DNA of 64,000 bases, taken from an uncultured Winogradskyella sp. (lineage in GTDB: Bacteria; Bacteroidota; Bacteroidia; Flavobacteriales; Flavobacteriaceae). The stretch spans positions 186,001 to 250,000 of the forward strand of contig NZ_CANLYI010000006.1 of NCBI RefSeq assembly GCF_947495255.1. The letters run 5' to 3'. Numbering within the stretch: the stretch's first letter is position 1; each line of letters begins with the position of its first letter. The notes beneath the pieces were generated by a model. The model made no database searches, was not told the DNA's origin, and saw nothing but the letters and a program-made list of their open reading frames with translations. The position numbers were made by a program, and so were the translations under genes. Below are positions 43,346-50,547 of this stretch, in pieces.

Positions 43346-43353
43346 TACCTTTA
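43346..43353 (+). promoter_or_regulatory. Candidate -7 box for the thioesterase gene
   Basis: TACCTTTA matches TAnnTTTG at 7 of 8 positions, 39 nt before the start codon, in the 205-bp divergent region. Confidence 0.4.
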
Positions 43354-43392
43354 TCATAGAAAACAACACTACTAAAAACATTATAAAAACAT

Positions 43393-43785
43393 ATGAGATT
43401 TCACACTAGAAAATGGGTAAAACCCGAAGATTTAAATCCTAATGGTTCATTATTTGGAGGACAACTTTTAGCTTGGATAGATGAAGAAGCGGCTTTATAC
43501 ACAATTATACAATTCGAAAATTCAAAAATTGTAACAAAGTTTATATCCGAAATTAATTTTATGAGCTCAGCTGTGCAAGGCGATATTGTAGAACTTGGTA
43601 TTGACGTTGTTAAATTCGGAAAATCTTCCGTAACACTTAAATGTGAAGCTAGAAACAAAATGACAAGAGAAACAATTTTAACTGTAGATAATATTGTAAT
43701 GGTTAACTTAGGAGAAGATGGAAAACCTAAACCTCATGGAAAAACAGAAATAGAATTTGTAAAAGATAGGCTTGCTGACGATTAG
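43393..43785 (+). CDS. Acyl-CoA thioesterase (hotdog fold)
   Basis: A 130-residue single-hotdog acyl-CoA hydrolase of the BFIT/YciA type, releasing free fatty acid and CoA. Key stretches: LNPNGSLFGGQLLAWIDEEAALY with the catalytic acidic/Asn site, FISEINFMSSAVQGDIVELG, and VTLKCEARN. Length is normal for the single-domain form, which works as an oligomer. It overlaps the convergent MscM-type gene by 4 bp. Preferred chain length cannot be read from the sequence. Confidence 0.9.
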   Translation: MRFHTRKWVKPEDLNPNGSLFGGQLLAWIDEEAALYTIIQFENSKIVTKFISEINFMSSAVQGDIVELGIDVVKFGKSSVTLKCEARNKMTRETILTVDNIVMVNLGEDGKPKPHGKTEIEFVKDRLADD

Positions 43786-45020
43786 GACTTTTTCCCTAAA
43801 TCTAATTCATAAATTTCTAAATCAAAATATTTTACGGCTGCTAAAACGTGGTCAAAAATATCGCCAATTATAAACTCATAGTTTACCCAACGTTGATCTT
43901 TGCTAAAGGCATAGATTTCCATAGGTATTCCTTGAGCTGTTGGCTCTAATTGTCTAACCATTAATGTCATATCTTTATTTATGGCAGAGTGGCTTTCAAT
44001 ATAGGTTTGCAGATATTTTCTAAAAACACCAAAATTAGTAAGATTGACACCATTAATTAAAACCGATTTGTCAGCACCATGTGCTTCATTGAACTTACTT
44101 AATTCAACGTCTTTACGCTCAAGATAATCGGTCACTAACTGAATCTTTTTCAGTTTTTCAATATCTTCAGCATTCAAAAATTTAATTGTAGAGACTTTTA
44201 TAATAACCGATCGTTTAATACGTCGACCTCCAGAAGCCATCATGCCTCTCCAGTTTTTAAAAGAATCCGATATTAAGGCATAAGTTGGTATAGTGGTTAT
44301 GGTTTTATCCCAGTTCTGTACTTTTACAGTTGCTAAGTTAATTTCAGTAACATCACCATCTGCGCCATATTTCTCAAAAGTAATCCAGTCACCGATGCGT
44401 ACCATGTCATTAATAGAGACTTGAATACTTGCAACAAAACCAAGAATCGTGTCTTTAAAAATTAAGATGATAACTGCAGAAGCTGCTCCTAAAGTCGTAG
44501 CGAATTTTAAAAATGAAACACCTGTTACAATAGCTAAAATAGAAAATAGTCCCAGTAACCAAGCAAAAATCATAAAGACCTGTACGTAACTATCAATAGG
44601 TTTATCTTTATATCTTGCCAGAGTCTTTAAGTAATCTTTAACTGAACTTAATAAACTTCTAATAATTTGAAGTGTTAAGAGAATAGTAATAACCTTTAGT
44701 GTTTTTTCTATAATATTCTGAGCAACTTCAAAATCTGAAAAAACCTGAGGTACAAATTCTATAAGAATCAATAACGGAATAATATGTGCAACATTTCGTG
44801 GTAGTTTGTTGGCGATTAAAATGTTATCAAAATTAGTTTTTGTTCGTTTGGCAACACTAGATGAAAAACGCCAAAGCACACGCTTAGTAATATAATCAAC
44901 TATAAAAGCAATTACAATCAGAGCTAAAAGAAGACCAAGCATATTAAGGTACTTGGCTGTATTTTCAGACAAACCTTTGTCTATTAAAAAATTGTATAAA
45001 AGGTGTTTTATATTAAGCAC
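43782..45020 (-). CDS. MscM/YbdG-type mechanosensitive ion channel
   Basis: A 412-residue mechanosensitive channel of the larger YbdG-like group: about five membrane helices (about 22-45, 75-95, 105-130, 148-170, 173-200), a pore/MscS core with AASAVIILIFKDTILGFVASIQ (quoted in part) and NDMVRIGDWITFEKYGADGDV, and a C-terminal domain with a family-specific insertion (HGADKSVLINGVNLTNFGVFRKYL, quoted in part). It differs from the small MscS protein encoded 2 kb away. Its start overlaps the end of the DUF3817 gene by 8 bp, so the two are coupled. Confidence 0.9.
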   Translation of the reverse strand: MLNIKHLLYNFLIDKGLSENTAKYLNMLGLLLALIVIAFIVDYITKRVLWRFSSSVAKRTKTNFDNILIANKLPRNVAHIIPLLILIEFVPQVFSDFEVAQNIIEKTLKVITILLTLQIIRSLLSSVKDYLKTLARYKDKPIDSYVQVFMIFAWLLGLFSILAIVTGVSFLKFATTLGAASAVIILIFKDTILGFVASIQVSINDMVRIGDWITFEKYGADGDVTEINLATVKVQNWDKTITTIPTYALISDSFKNWRGMMASGGRRIKRSVIIKVSTIKFLNAEDIEKLKKIQLVTDYLERKDVELSKFNEAHGADKSVLINGVNLTNFGVFRKYLQTYIESHSAINKDMTLMVRQLEPTAQGIPMEIYAFSKDQRWVNYEFIIGDIFDHVLAAVKYFDLEIYELDLGKKS

Positions 45021-45312
45021 GACTAGATTTTGTTAAGTATTTTTTATCAATATAAAATGTGCCAAAGGGTAAAACGGAAGCAATTAAAACAATCCAAAGC
45101 GTACGTGTTGTCCATTTCATTTCAGAACTAATTAAAACAGCAATAACCACATATATCATAAATAAAATACCATGTGGCATTCCTAATAATTTAACGTATT
45201 GCGGATCGTCATAAAACCATTTTAAAGGGGAAGCAATAAACAATAATAACAGGTATGAAACACCTTCTAATACAGCTACAATTCTAAAAAAGGGTAATAG
45301 TTTTAACATCAT
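45013..45312 (-). CDS. DUF3817 family membrane protein
   Basis: A 99-residue integral membrane protein with three helices (about 9-28, 44-62, 68-85). FRIVAVLEGVSYLLLL, GMPHGILFMIYV and LPFGTFYIDKKYL are the recognisable DUF3817 positions. Function unknown. It precedes and overlaps an MscM-type channel gene by 8 bp. The start could be the second codon (Met2). Confidence 0.88.
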   Translation of the reverse strand: MMLKLLPFFRIVAVLEGVSYLLLLFIASPLKWFYDDPQYVKLLGMPHGILFMIYVVIAVLISSEMKWTTRTLWIVLIASVLPFGTFYIDKKYLTKSSRA

Positions 45313-45383
45313 TCTAATTTTGCTGCAAAAGTACTGTAGAATTAAGGAATAAGTATAGACTTTAACAGCTTTTAAGATTTTTT

Positions 45384-45412
45384 TTGAAACTATAATTCTT
45401 TAAGTATCTTTA
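45384..45412 (+). promoter_or_regulatory. Promoter of the zinc metalloprotease gene
   Basis: -33 TTG (45384-45386), 18-nt spacer, -7 TATCTTTA (45405-45412, 7 of 8 to TAnnTTTG). The start codon is 32 nt after the -7 box. Confidence 0.5.
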
Positions 45413-45444
45413 ACCAGATGTTTCACTAAAATACCAACCAATTC

Positions 45445-47916
45445 ATGAAAAAAATCCTAACCCTCACATTGTGCGCATTCATTGTTCTTTCTTGTTCAAC
45501 AGCACAATCGGTAAGTAAGAAAAAAAGAAATTCTAAATCTACTGAAGTTGCTGCTGTAACTCCAAAAAAGAAAAAAGGAAAAATAAAGGATTATAGTCAA
45601 GTAATTACCAAAGAAGCAATTACAGATAAAGGTTTGTTTGATGTGCATATGGTAGGTGAGAAGTACTATTTTGAAATTCCGATGGCGCATCTAAATACAG
45701 ATATGCTTTTGGTAAGTCGTTTTGCTAAATTACCTTCAAATTTAGGTGGTGGATATGTAAATGCAGGTACTAAAACAAATACCAGATTAATTAATTGGGA
45801 ACGTTTTAAAGATAAAATTTTAATTAAAGAGAAATCGTCCAGCGCAGTAGCTTCAGATAGTTTACCTATTAATGTTTCTGTAAAAGCTAATAATTATGAG
45901 CCTACGTTATATGCTTTTGATATTGCTGCATTTTCAAAAGATTCATCTTCAGTTGTTATTGATGTAAGTAGTTTTTATGGTTCAGATGTGAAGTCAATTA
46001 GTGGAATGTCTTCAAGATTACGTTCAGCTTACAAGGTGAAAAATTTAGATAAGTCTAGGAGTTTTATAAACTCTGTTAAAAGTTTTCCAGAGAATATAGA
46101 AGTGATTCAAGATTTTACATATAATGCGGCAAAGCCTCCTATTAATACAGGTGATGAAACGATAAGTGTACAAATGAATCAGTCAATGATTTTGTTACCA
46201 AAAGTACCAATGCAACCAAGACTTTTTGATGAACGTGTAGGTTGGTTTACCTTAAGTAAATACGATTATAGCAGTGAAGAATTAAAAGCAGACAGAAAAA
46301 CATACCTAAGACGTTGGAAGCTTGTTCCTAAAGACATTGAAGCATACAATAGAGGTGAATTAGTCGAGCCAATTAAGCCAATTGTCTATTATTTAGATCC
46401 AGCAACACCAATGAAATTTAGGTCGTATATGAAAGCAGGGATTGAGCTTTGGCAAAAAGCTTTTGAAGCAGCCGGATTTAAAAACGCAATCATTGCTAAA
46501 GATCCACCAACCAAAGAAGAGGATCCAGATTTTAGTCCAGAAGATATAAGATATTCTGTTGTAAGATATGTTGCTAGTACTACCAGAAATGCAATAGGAC
46601 CAAGTGTTACGGACCCTAGAAGTGGTGAAATTATTGAAAGTGATATTATTTGGTACCATAACCATTTACGTTCTTACAGAAACAGATATTTATTAGAAAC
46701 AGGAGCAGCCAATCCTTTAGCAAGAACTTTAAATACACCAGATGAAGAAATTGGTGAGATGATGAAAATGGTAATAGCTCATGAGGTTGGTCATACACTC
46801 GGACTTCCTCATAATATGAGTGCAAGTTATGCTTTCGATGTAGAAAGTTACAGAGATGGCGATTTTACACAGAAAAATGGCATTGCAACGACTATTATGG
46901 ATTATGCACGTTACAATTATATAGCGCAACCAGGTGATCAAAACATTAGGTTTGTGAGACAATTAGGACCATACGATGATTATGCTATTAATTACGGTTA
47001 CAGATATATTGATACTGCAAATTCTGCAGATGAAGAGAAAGTAATATTGAATAGGTGGATTCTTGAAAAAGCAGGAAATCCTATTTATAAATTCGGAAAA
47101 CAAAGCAGTCGTTTTGATCCTACAGCACAAACAGAAGATATTGGAAACAACAGTATTAAAGCAAGTACTTACGGACTTAAAAACTTAAAAATAGTAGCTA
47201 AGAATTTACCGAATTGGACTAGTGACCAAACCGATAACTACGAAGATTTAGAAGAACTTTACGGAGAACTGTTAAGTGTTTGGAGTCGTTACGTTGGTCA
47301 TGTAGTAACTCATGTTGGAGGCGTTGTGGAAGACACTAAAAACCCATCACAAGGAGGTGTGGTTTATAACCCAGTTTCTAAAGCTTATCAGAAATCTGCG
47401 ATAGATTGGTTACATAAAAACGCCTTTGAAACACCAACGTTTTTAATAGACAAGTCTATTCTGCAAAATATAAATTATGCTGGATATACAGATAAGATAA
47501 GACGTTACCAAGCTAGACATTTAAATAATTTACTGAATTTTGAGCGTTTAGGAAGATTAATTGATCATAGTGCATTGGATGCAAAAAGTTATTCAGCATT
47601 AGACATGTTAAGAGATTTACGTAAAGGAATTTGGGCAGAAGCAAATACAGGTAAAAATGTTTCAGTTTTTAGACGTAACTTGCAACGTGTTTATTTAGAT
47701 GCTATGTTCAATTTAATGACAGAAGATTTAGACCCAAATAGAAGTCGTCAATATTTTAATGTTAACCAATCTGATGTTAGAGCATTGGTTAGAGGTGAGT
47801 TAAATGTAGTTAAGCGTATGCTTACTTCAGCATCAAGAACAGAGATAAATACAGAAACACAATACCATTATAGAGATGGTATAGAGCGAATTAATACAAT
47901 TTTAGACCCAAAATAA
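45445..47916 (+). CDS. Large zinc-dependent metalloprotease lipoprotein (DUF5117/DUF5118 type)
   Basis: An 823-residue lipoprotein (lipobox VLSC) with a basic spacer, an N-terminal beta-rich part (about 60-340) matching the DUF5117/DUF5118 layout, and a metzincin-like protease domain with HEVGHTLGLPH (from His446), fitting HExxHxxGxxH, and a Met-turn in TIMDYARYNY. A helical C-terminal region follows. It probably cleaves extracytoplasmic substrates at the outer membrane. A DUF4251-like gene follows after 1 bp, so both are expressed together. Similar proteins are widespread in Bacteroidota with unknown substrates. Confidence 0.9.
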   Translation: MKKILTLTLCAFIVLSCSTAQSVSKKKRNSKSTEVAAVTPKKKKGKIKDYSQVITKEAITDKGLFDVHMVGEKYYFEIPMAHLNTDMLLVSRFAKLPSNLGGGYVNAGTKTNTRLINWERFKDKILIKEKSSSAVASDSLPINVSVKANNYEPTLYAFDIAAFSKDSSSVVIDVSSFYGSDVKSISGMSSRLRSAYKVKNLDKSRSFINSVKSFPENIEVIQDFTYNAAKPPINTGDETISVQMNQSMILLPKVPMQPRLFDERVGWFTLSKYDYSSEELKADRKTYLRRWKLVPKDIEAYNRGELVEPIKPIVYYLDPATPMKFRSYMKAGIELWQKAFEAAGFKNAIIAKDPPTKEEDPDFSPEDIRYSVVRYVASTTRNAIGPSVTDPRSGEIIESDIIWYHNHLRSYRNRYLLETGAANPLARTLNTPDEEIGEMMKMVIAHEVGHTLGLPHNMSASYAFDVESYRDGDFTQKNGIATTIMDYARYNYIAQPGDQNIRFVRQLGPYDDYAINYGYRYIDTANSADEEKVILNRWILEKAGNPIYKFGKQSSRFDPTAQTEDIGNNSIKASTYGLKNLKIVAKNLPNWTSDQTDNYEDLEELYGELLSVWSRYVGHVVTHVGGVVEDTKNPSQGGVVYNPVSKAYQKSAIDWLHKNAFETPTFLIDKSILQNINYAGYTDKIRRYQARHLNNLLNFERLGRLIDHSALDAKSYSALDMLRDLRKGIWAEANTGKNVSVFRRNLQRVYLDAMFNLMTEDLDPNRSRQYFNVNQSDVRALVRGELNVVKRMLTSASRTEINTETQYHYRDGIERINTILDPK

Positions 47917-47917
47917 C

Positions 47918-48394
47918 ATGAAAAAATTAATCTTATTAGCTTTCATTTTTAGTCTTTCAGCAACAACTTATGTAAGCGCGCAAACCAAGCAATCGCAAAA
48001 AGAAGTCTTTGCTCCAATCTACCAAAATTCAAAATCTATAGTAAAATCGGAATCATTTCTATATGTAGGAAACATGGTTTTAGAAGATAGAACGCGTGAG
48101 AAATTAAGTGATGATTCAAATCAATTAGTTATTTCTGATTCTAAAATGTCTGGAGAACTAGTTTCAATTAAATCTAAAAATAAAACAATTAATGTTTCTG
48201 GTGATATTAGCGACTATAACGTTAATTTTAATGACGACAAACAAGAGATTTCTATCAGTTTTAGTGTAAAGTCAGCAAGCGAAACGGTATCAGTTAATAT
48301 TGAAGTTAAACCAAGCGGAAATGCTTTTTTAACAGCATCTTCTGGTAATGATACTTTAATTTATTGGACAGGAAAAATAAAAAACAAGGACTAA
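47918..48394 (+). CDS. DUF4251-like exported protein
   Basis: A 158-residue exported protein: signal peptide (cleavage near VSAQ), then a beta-rich domain with VGNMVLEDRTREKL and a C-terminal part (ISDYNVNFNDDKQEISISFS, SSGNDTLIYWTGKI) that resembles the end of DUF4251 domains. Function unknown. It starts 1 bp after the large metalloprotease gene and may act as its partner or inhibitor, which is inference from adjacency only. Confidence 0.7.
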   Translation: MKKLILLAFIFSLSATTYVSAQTKQSQKEVFAPIYQNSKSIVKSESFLYVGNMVLEDRTREKLSDDSNQLVISDSKMSGELVSIKSKNKTINVSGDISDYNVNFNDDKQEISISFSVKSASETVSVNIEVKPSGNAFLTASSGNDTLIYWTGKIKNKD

Positions 48395-48477
48395 ATAACG
48401 TCTCAATTTAGATTTTAAACGTAAATAAGGTGTTATATAATTTTATAACACCCAATCGTTTAACCTAAATCTAAATT

Positions 48478-49179
48478 ATGAACCTACTCAAATCAATGCT
48501 ATTTTTAGCATTTTTCAGCATTTCTTTATTTTCATTTTCACAAAAAACAACCATTCAAGAATCAAAATTTACCCTTGGACTTTTTAGTGGATATAATAGA
48601 GGGTTAGGATTTAACCTTAATTTTACAGCACTAAAACCCATAGAATCTTTACCGTTACATTTTCGGTTTGGTTTAGGTTATACCAGTTTAGACCCAGGGA
48701 ATTCAGCCGATGCAAGGCGTATATTTATCAATAATGCCACAAATGGTGTGCCTGAAGAAAAAGGGAAATCTTTCGATTATAGATTAGATTTTATGTGGAA
48801 GCATGACATACTTAACCTTGAAGAGTCTTACATCGTATTTGGTCCACGTTACTCAAGTTTCACTGCAAATTTTAATTACATAGGTGGTAATGAGGATTTT
48901 GATGTTACGTCTAAACAATTTGGATTAGGAATAGGAGCAGAAACTCAGTTTAAAATTTCAGATAAATTTAATCTAGCTGCGGCAATTGGTTTAGATTATT
49001 TTTTCAACAATACCTTAAAAGGTCATGACACATCGTACAGTCCTGATGATGATAATGTAAATCCAAGAGATGATAATCAAAACAACAATACTCAATTTAC
49101 ATATACTGATGCAAATAAGGCCATAAAACAGCCAAGTCTTATGCCTAGAGTACTTTTAGGTGTTGTTTATAAGCTTTAA
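48478..49179 (+). CDS. Outer-membrane beta-barrel protein
   Basis: A 233-residue predicted small outer-membrane barrel: signal peptide (cleavage near FSFSQK), then alternating strands (FTLGLFSGYNRGLGFNLNF, FRFGLGYTSLD, FGLGIGAETQFKIS, LAAAIGLDYFF) and a C-terminal strand ending in LLGVVYKL. The pattern fits 8-10-stranded OmpA/OprF-like barrels. A long Asp/Asn-rich loop (about 190-215) probably faces outside. Function unknown. It is separated from the DUF4251-like gene by 83 bp and may share its transcript. Confidence 0.78.
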   Translation: MNLLKSMLFLAFFSISLFSFSQKTTIQESKFTLGLFSGYNRGLGFNLNFTALKPIESLPLHFRFGLGYTSLDPGNSADARRIFINNATNGVPEEKGKSFDYRLDFMWKHDILNLEESYIVFGPRYSSFTANFNYIGGNEDFDVTSKQFGLGIGAETQFKISDKFNLAAAIGLDYFFNNTLKGHDTSYSPDDDNVNPRDDNQNNNTQFTYTDANKAIKQPSLMPRVLLGVVYKL

Positions 49180-49204
49180 ATTAAAATATTTGGCATATAT
49201 TTTG

Positions 49205-49360
49205 TATATTTGTCATCGGTTTATTGAAAATATACTACACAAATAACTTTATCCTTTAAGTTATTTACTAGAATTTAATACTATTCATTGTTAAGTTAAT
49301 TAACTTGTTTGCATTACAATATTTTCAAAGGCACGCATAATTTAATTTTTAAAACTACGA
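49205..49360 (+). promoter_or_regulatory. Promoter and long structured leader of the cold-shock-domain gene
   Basis: A perfect -7 box TATATTTG (49205-49212) lies about 150 bp before the start codon, implying a leader of about 140 nt. The leader contains a perfect 9-bp hairpin AAATAACTT (49241-49249) / AAGTTATTT (49258-49266) and a 14-bp palindrome AAGTTAATTAACTT (49293-49306). Long structured leaders are typical of cold-shock mRNAs. Confidence 0.5.
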
Positions 49361-49822
49361 ATGGCTAAATCACAACAAACTTTTAGTAAAAGTGAAAAAG
49401 AAAAAAAACGATTAAAAAAACGAGAAGATAAGCGCAAGAAAATGGAAGCGCGTAAACTCGAAAGAGACGAAAACGGAACAGGTGGAATTCCTCTTGCTTA
49501 TGTTGATCATAATGGAAATCTAACTGATACTCCTCCAGATCCTTCAATGAAAGTGAAGGTTAAGGCTGAGAATATCGTTATCGGAATTCCTCAAAAAGAT
49601 GATTCTGATATAGAAGAATTCGATCCAATTAGAAACGGAAAAGTTTCTTTTTATGATAGTTCTAAAGGTTTCGGATTTATTATTGATATGGATACCAACG
49701 AGAAGCATTTTACACACGTTAGTGGAATTATTGATGATATCGCAGAAAATGATAAAGTAACTTTTGAACTTGAAAAAGGTCAAAGAGGCATGAATGCAGT
49801 AAGAGTTAAACAAGCAAAATAA
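49361..49822 (+). CDS. Cold-shock-domain protein with basic N-terminal extension
   Basis: A 153-residue protein. The first 40 residues are extremely Lys/Arg/Glu-rich (KSEKEKKRLKKREDKRKK, quoted in part) and probably helical. A middle segment contains GGIPLAYVDHNGN and TPPDPS, and the C-terminal about 63 residues form a cold-shock domain (GKVSFYDSSKGFGFI with RNP1, then KHFTHVSGI as RNP2). It should bind single-stranded RNA or DNA, with the charged tail adding RNA or ribosome contact. The gene is monocistronic with a long leader and a strong terminator. Confidence 0.9.
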   Translation: MAKSQQTFSKSEKEKKRLKKREDKRKKMEARKLERDENGTGGIPLAYVDHNGNLTDTPPDPSMKVKVKAENIVIGIPQKDDSDIEEFDPIRNGKVSFYDSSKGFGFIIDMDTNEKHFTHVSGIIDDIAENDKVTFELEKGQRGMNAVRVKQAK

Positions 49823-49842
49823 ACACATTCCGTTTATAAATA

Positions 49843-49876
49843 TAAAAAGCCACTATCTTAATGATAGTGGCTTTTT
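49843..49876 (+). terminator. Rho-independent terminator after the cold-shock-domain gene
   Basis: Perfect 14-bp stem AAAAAGCCACTATC (49843-49856) / GATAGTGGCTTTTT (49862-49875), loop TTAAT. Confidence 0.9.
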
Positions 49877-49930
49877 TCTGTTCTTTATATATACTAGAAA
49901 TTAATAATTAACGTTATAAATTAGGGTTAA

Positions 49931-49997
49931 GAATTGGTTTCTTTAGTAGGTTTAAGCCAATTCATAAAAAGTACAAGTTATAAACTTGTGCTTTTTT
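49931..49997 (+). promoter_or_regulatory. Two-hairpin leader with terminator before the GyrI-like gene
   Basis: GAATTGG (49931-49937) pairs with CCAATTC (49957-49963). Directly after it, AAAAAGTACAAGTT (49966-49979) pairs with AACTTGTGCTTTTT (49983-49996, one G-U pair), and this is followed by T residues: a complete intrinsic terminator that ends about 33 bp before the next start codon and is not needed by the upstream gene, which has its own terminator. It is either a small RNA ending here or an attenuator for the GyrI-like gene. Confidence 0.5.
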
Positions 49998-50029
49998 TAT
50001 ACCTTTAGACCTCTAAGTCAAAATATTAA

Positions 50030-50491
50030 ATGAAACCAAAACTAATTACCATATCAGACAAGAAACTTATAGGCCTAAAAAGCAGTATGCACCATGGTGA
50101 ATTTGGCAATATTGTAGCATTATGGAAACGCTTTATGCCACGTAAAAAAGAAATTTTAGGTTGCTTAAATTCTGAACTCATTGCAGTTCAGGCTTATGAT
50201 GATTTTAATGCCATTGAAAAACCCTTTGATATTTGGGCATGTGTTGAAGTTTCTAGCTTAGAACATATTCCTGAAGGAATGACTTCGCTTACAATTCCTG
50301 AAAGTGACTATGCTGTTTTTGTTCATAAAGGCATGGATGCTGCAGGAACTTATCAAAAAATTATGACGGAATGGTTACCAACATCAGGCTATGATATTGA
50401 TAATAGGCTACATTTTCAAGTGATGGGAGCAAAGTATATTAACGGAAGTCAGGAATCTGAAGAGGATTTTTATGTGCCAGTAAAAAACTAG
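50030..50491 (+). CDS. GyrI-like small-molecule-binding protein
   Basis: A 153-residue protein of the GyrI-like/AraC effector-binding fold (two SHS2 modules). It starts KPKLITISDKKLIGLKSSMH and has the typical middle WACVEVSSLEHIPEGMTSLTIPE, then YAVFVHKGM and the C-terminal IDNRLHFQVMG, with acidic residues (Glu in the second module) that usually line the ligand pocket. No DNA-binding domain is attached. Such stand-alone proteins bind or hydrolyse small toxic ligands. It is preceded by a terminator-like hairpin that may control it. Confidence 0.85.
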   Translation: MKPKLITISDKKLIGLKSSMHHGEFGNIVALWKRFMPRKKEILGCLNSELIAVQAYDDFNAIEKPFDIWACVEVSSLEHIPEGMTSLTIPESDYAVFVHKGMDAAGTYQKIMTEWLPTSGYDIDNRLHFQVMGAKYINGSQESEEDFYVPVKN

Positions 50492-50547
50492 ATAGAGTTA
50501 ATTAATTGAATTATTTCAAATTGTCCAATAATCAAATGAAAGATATT

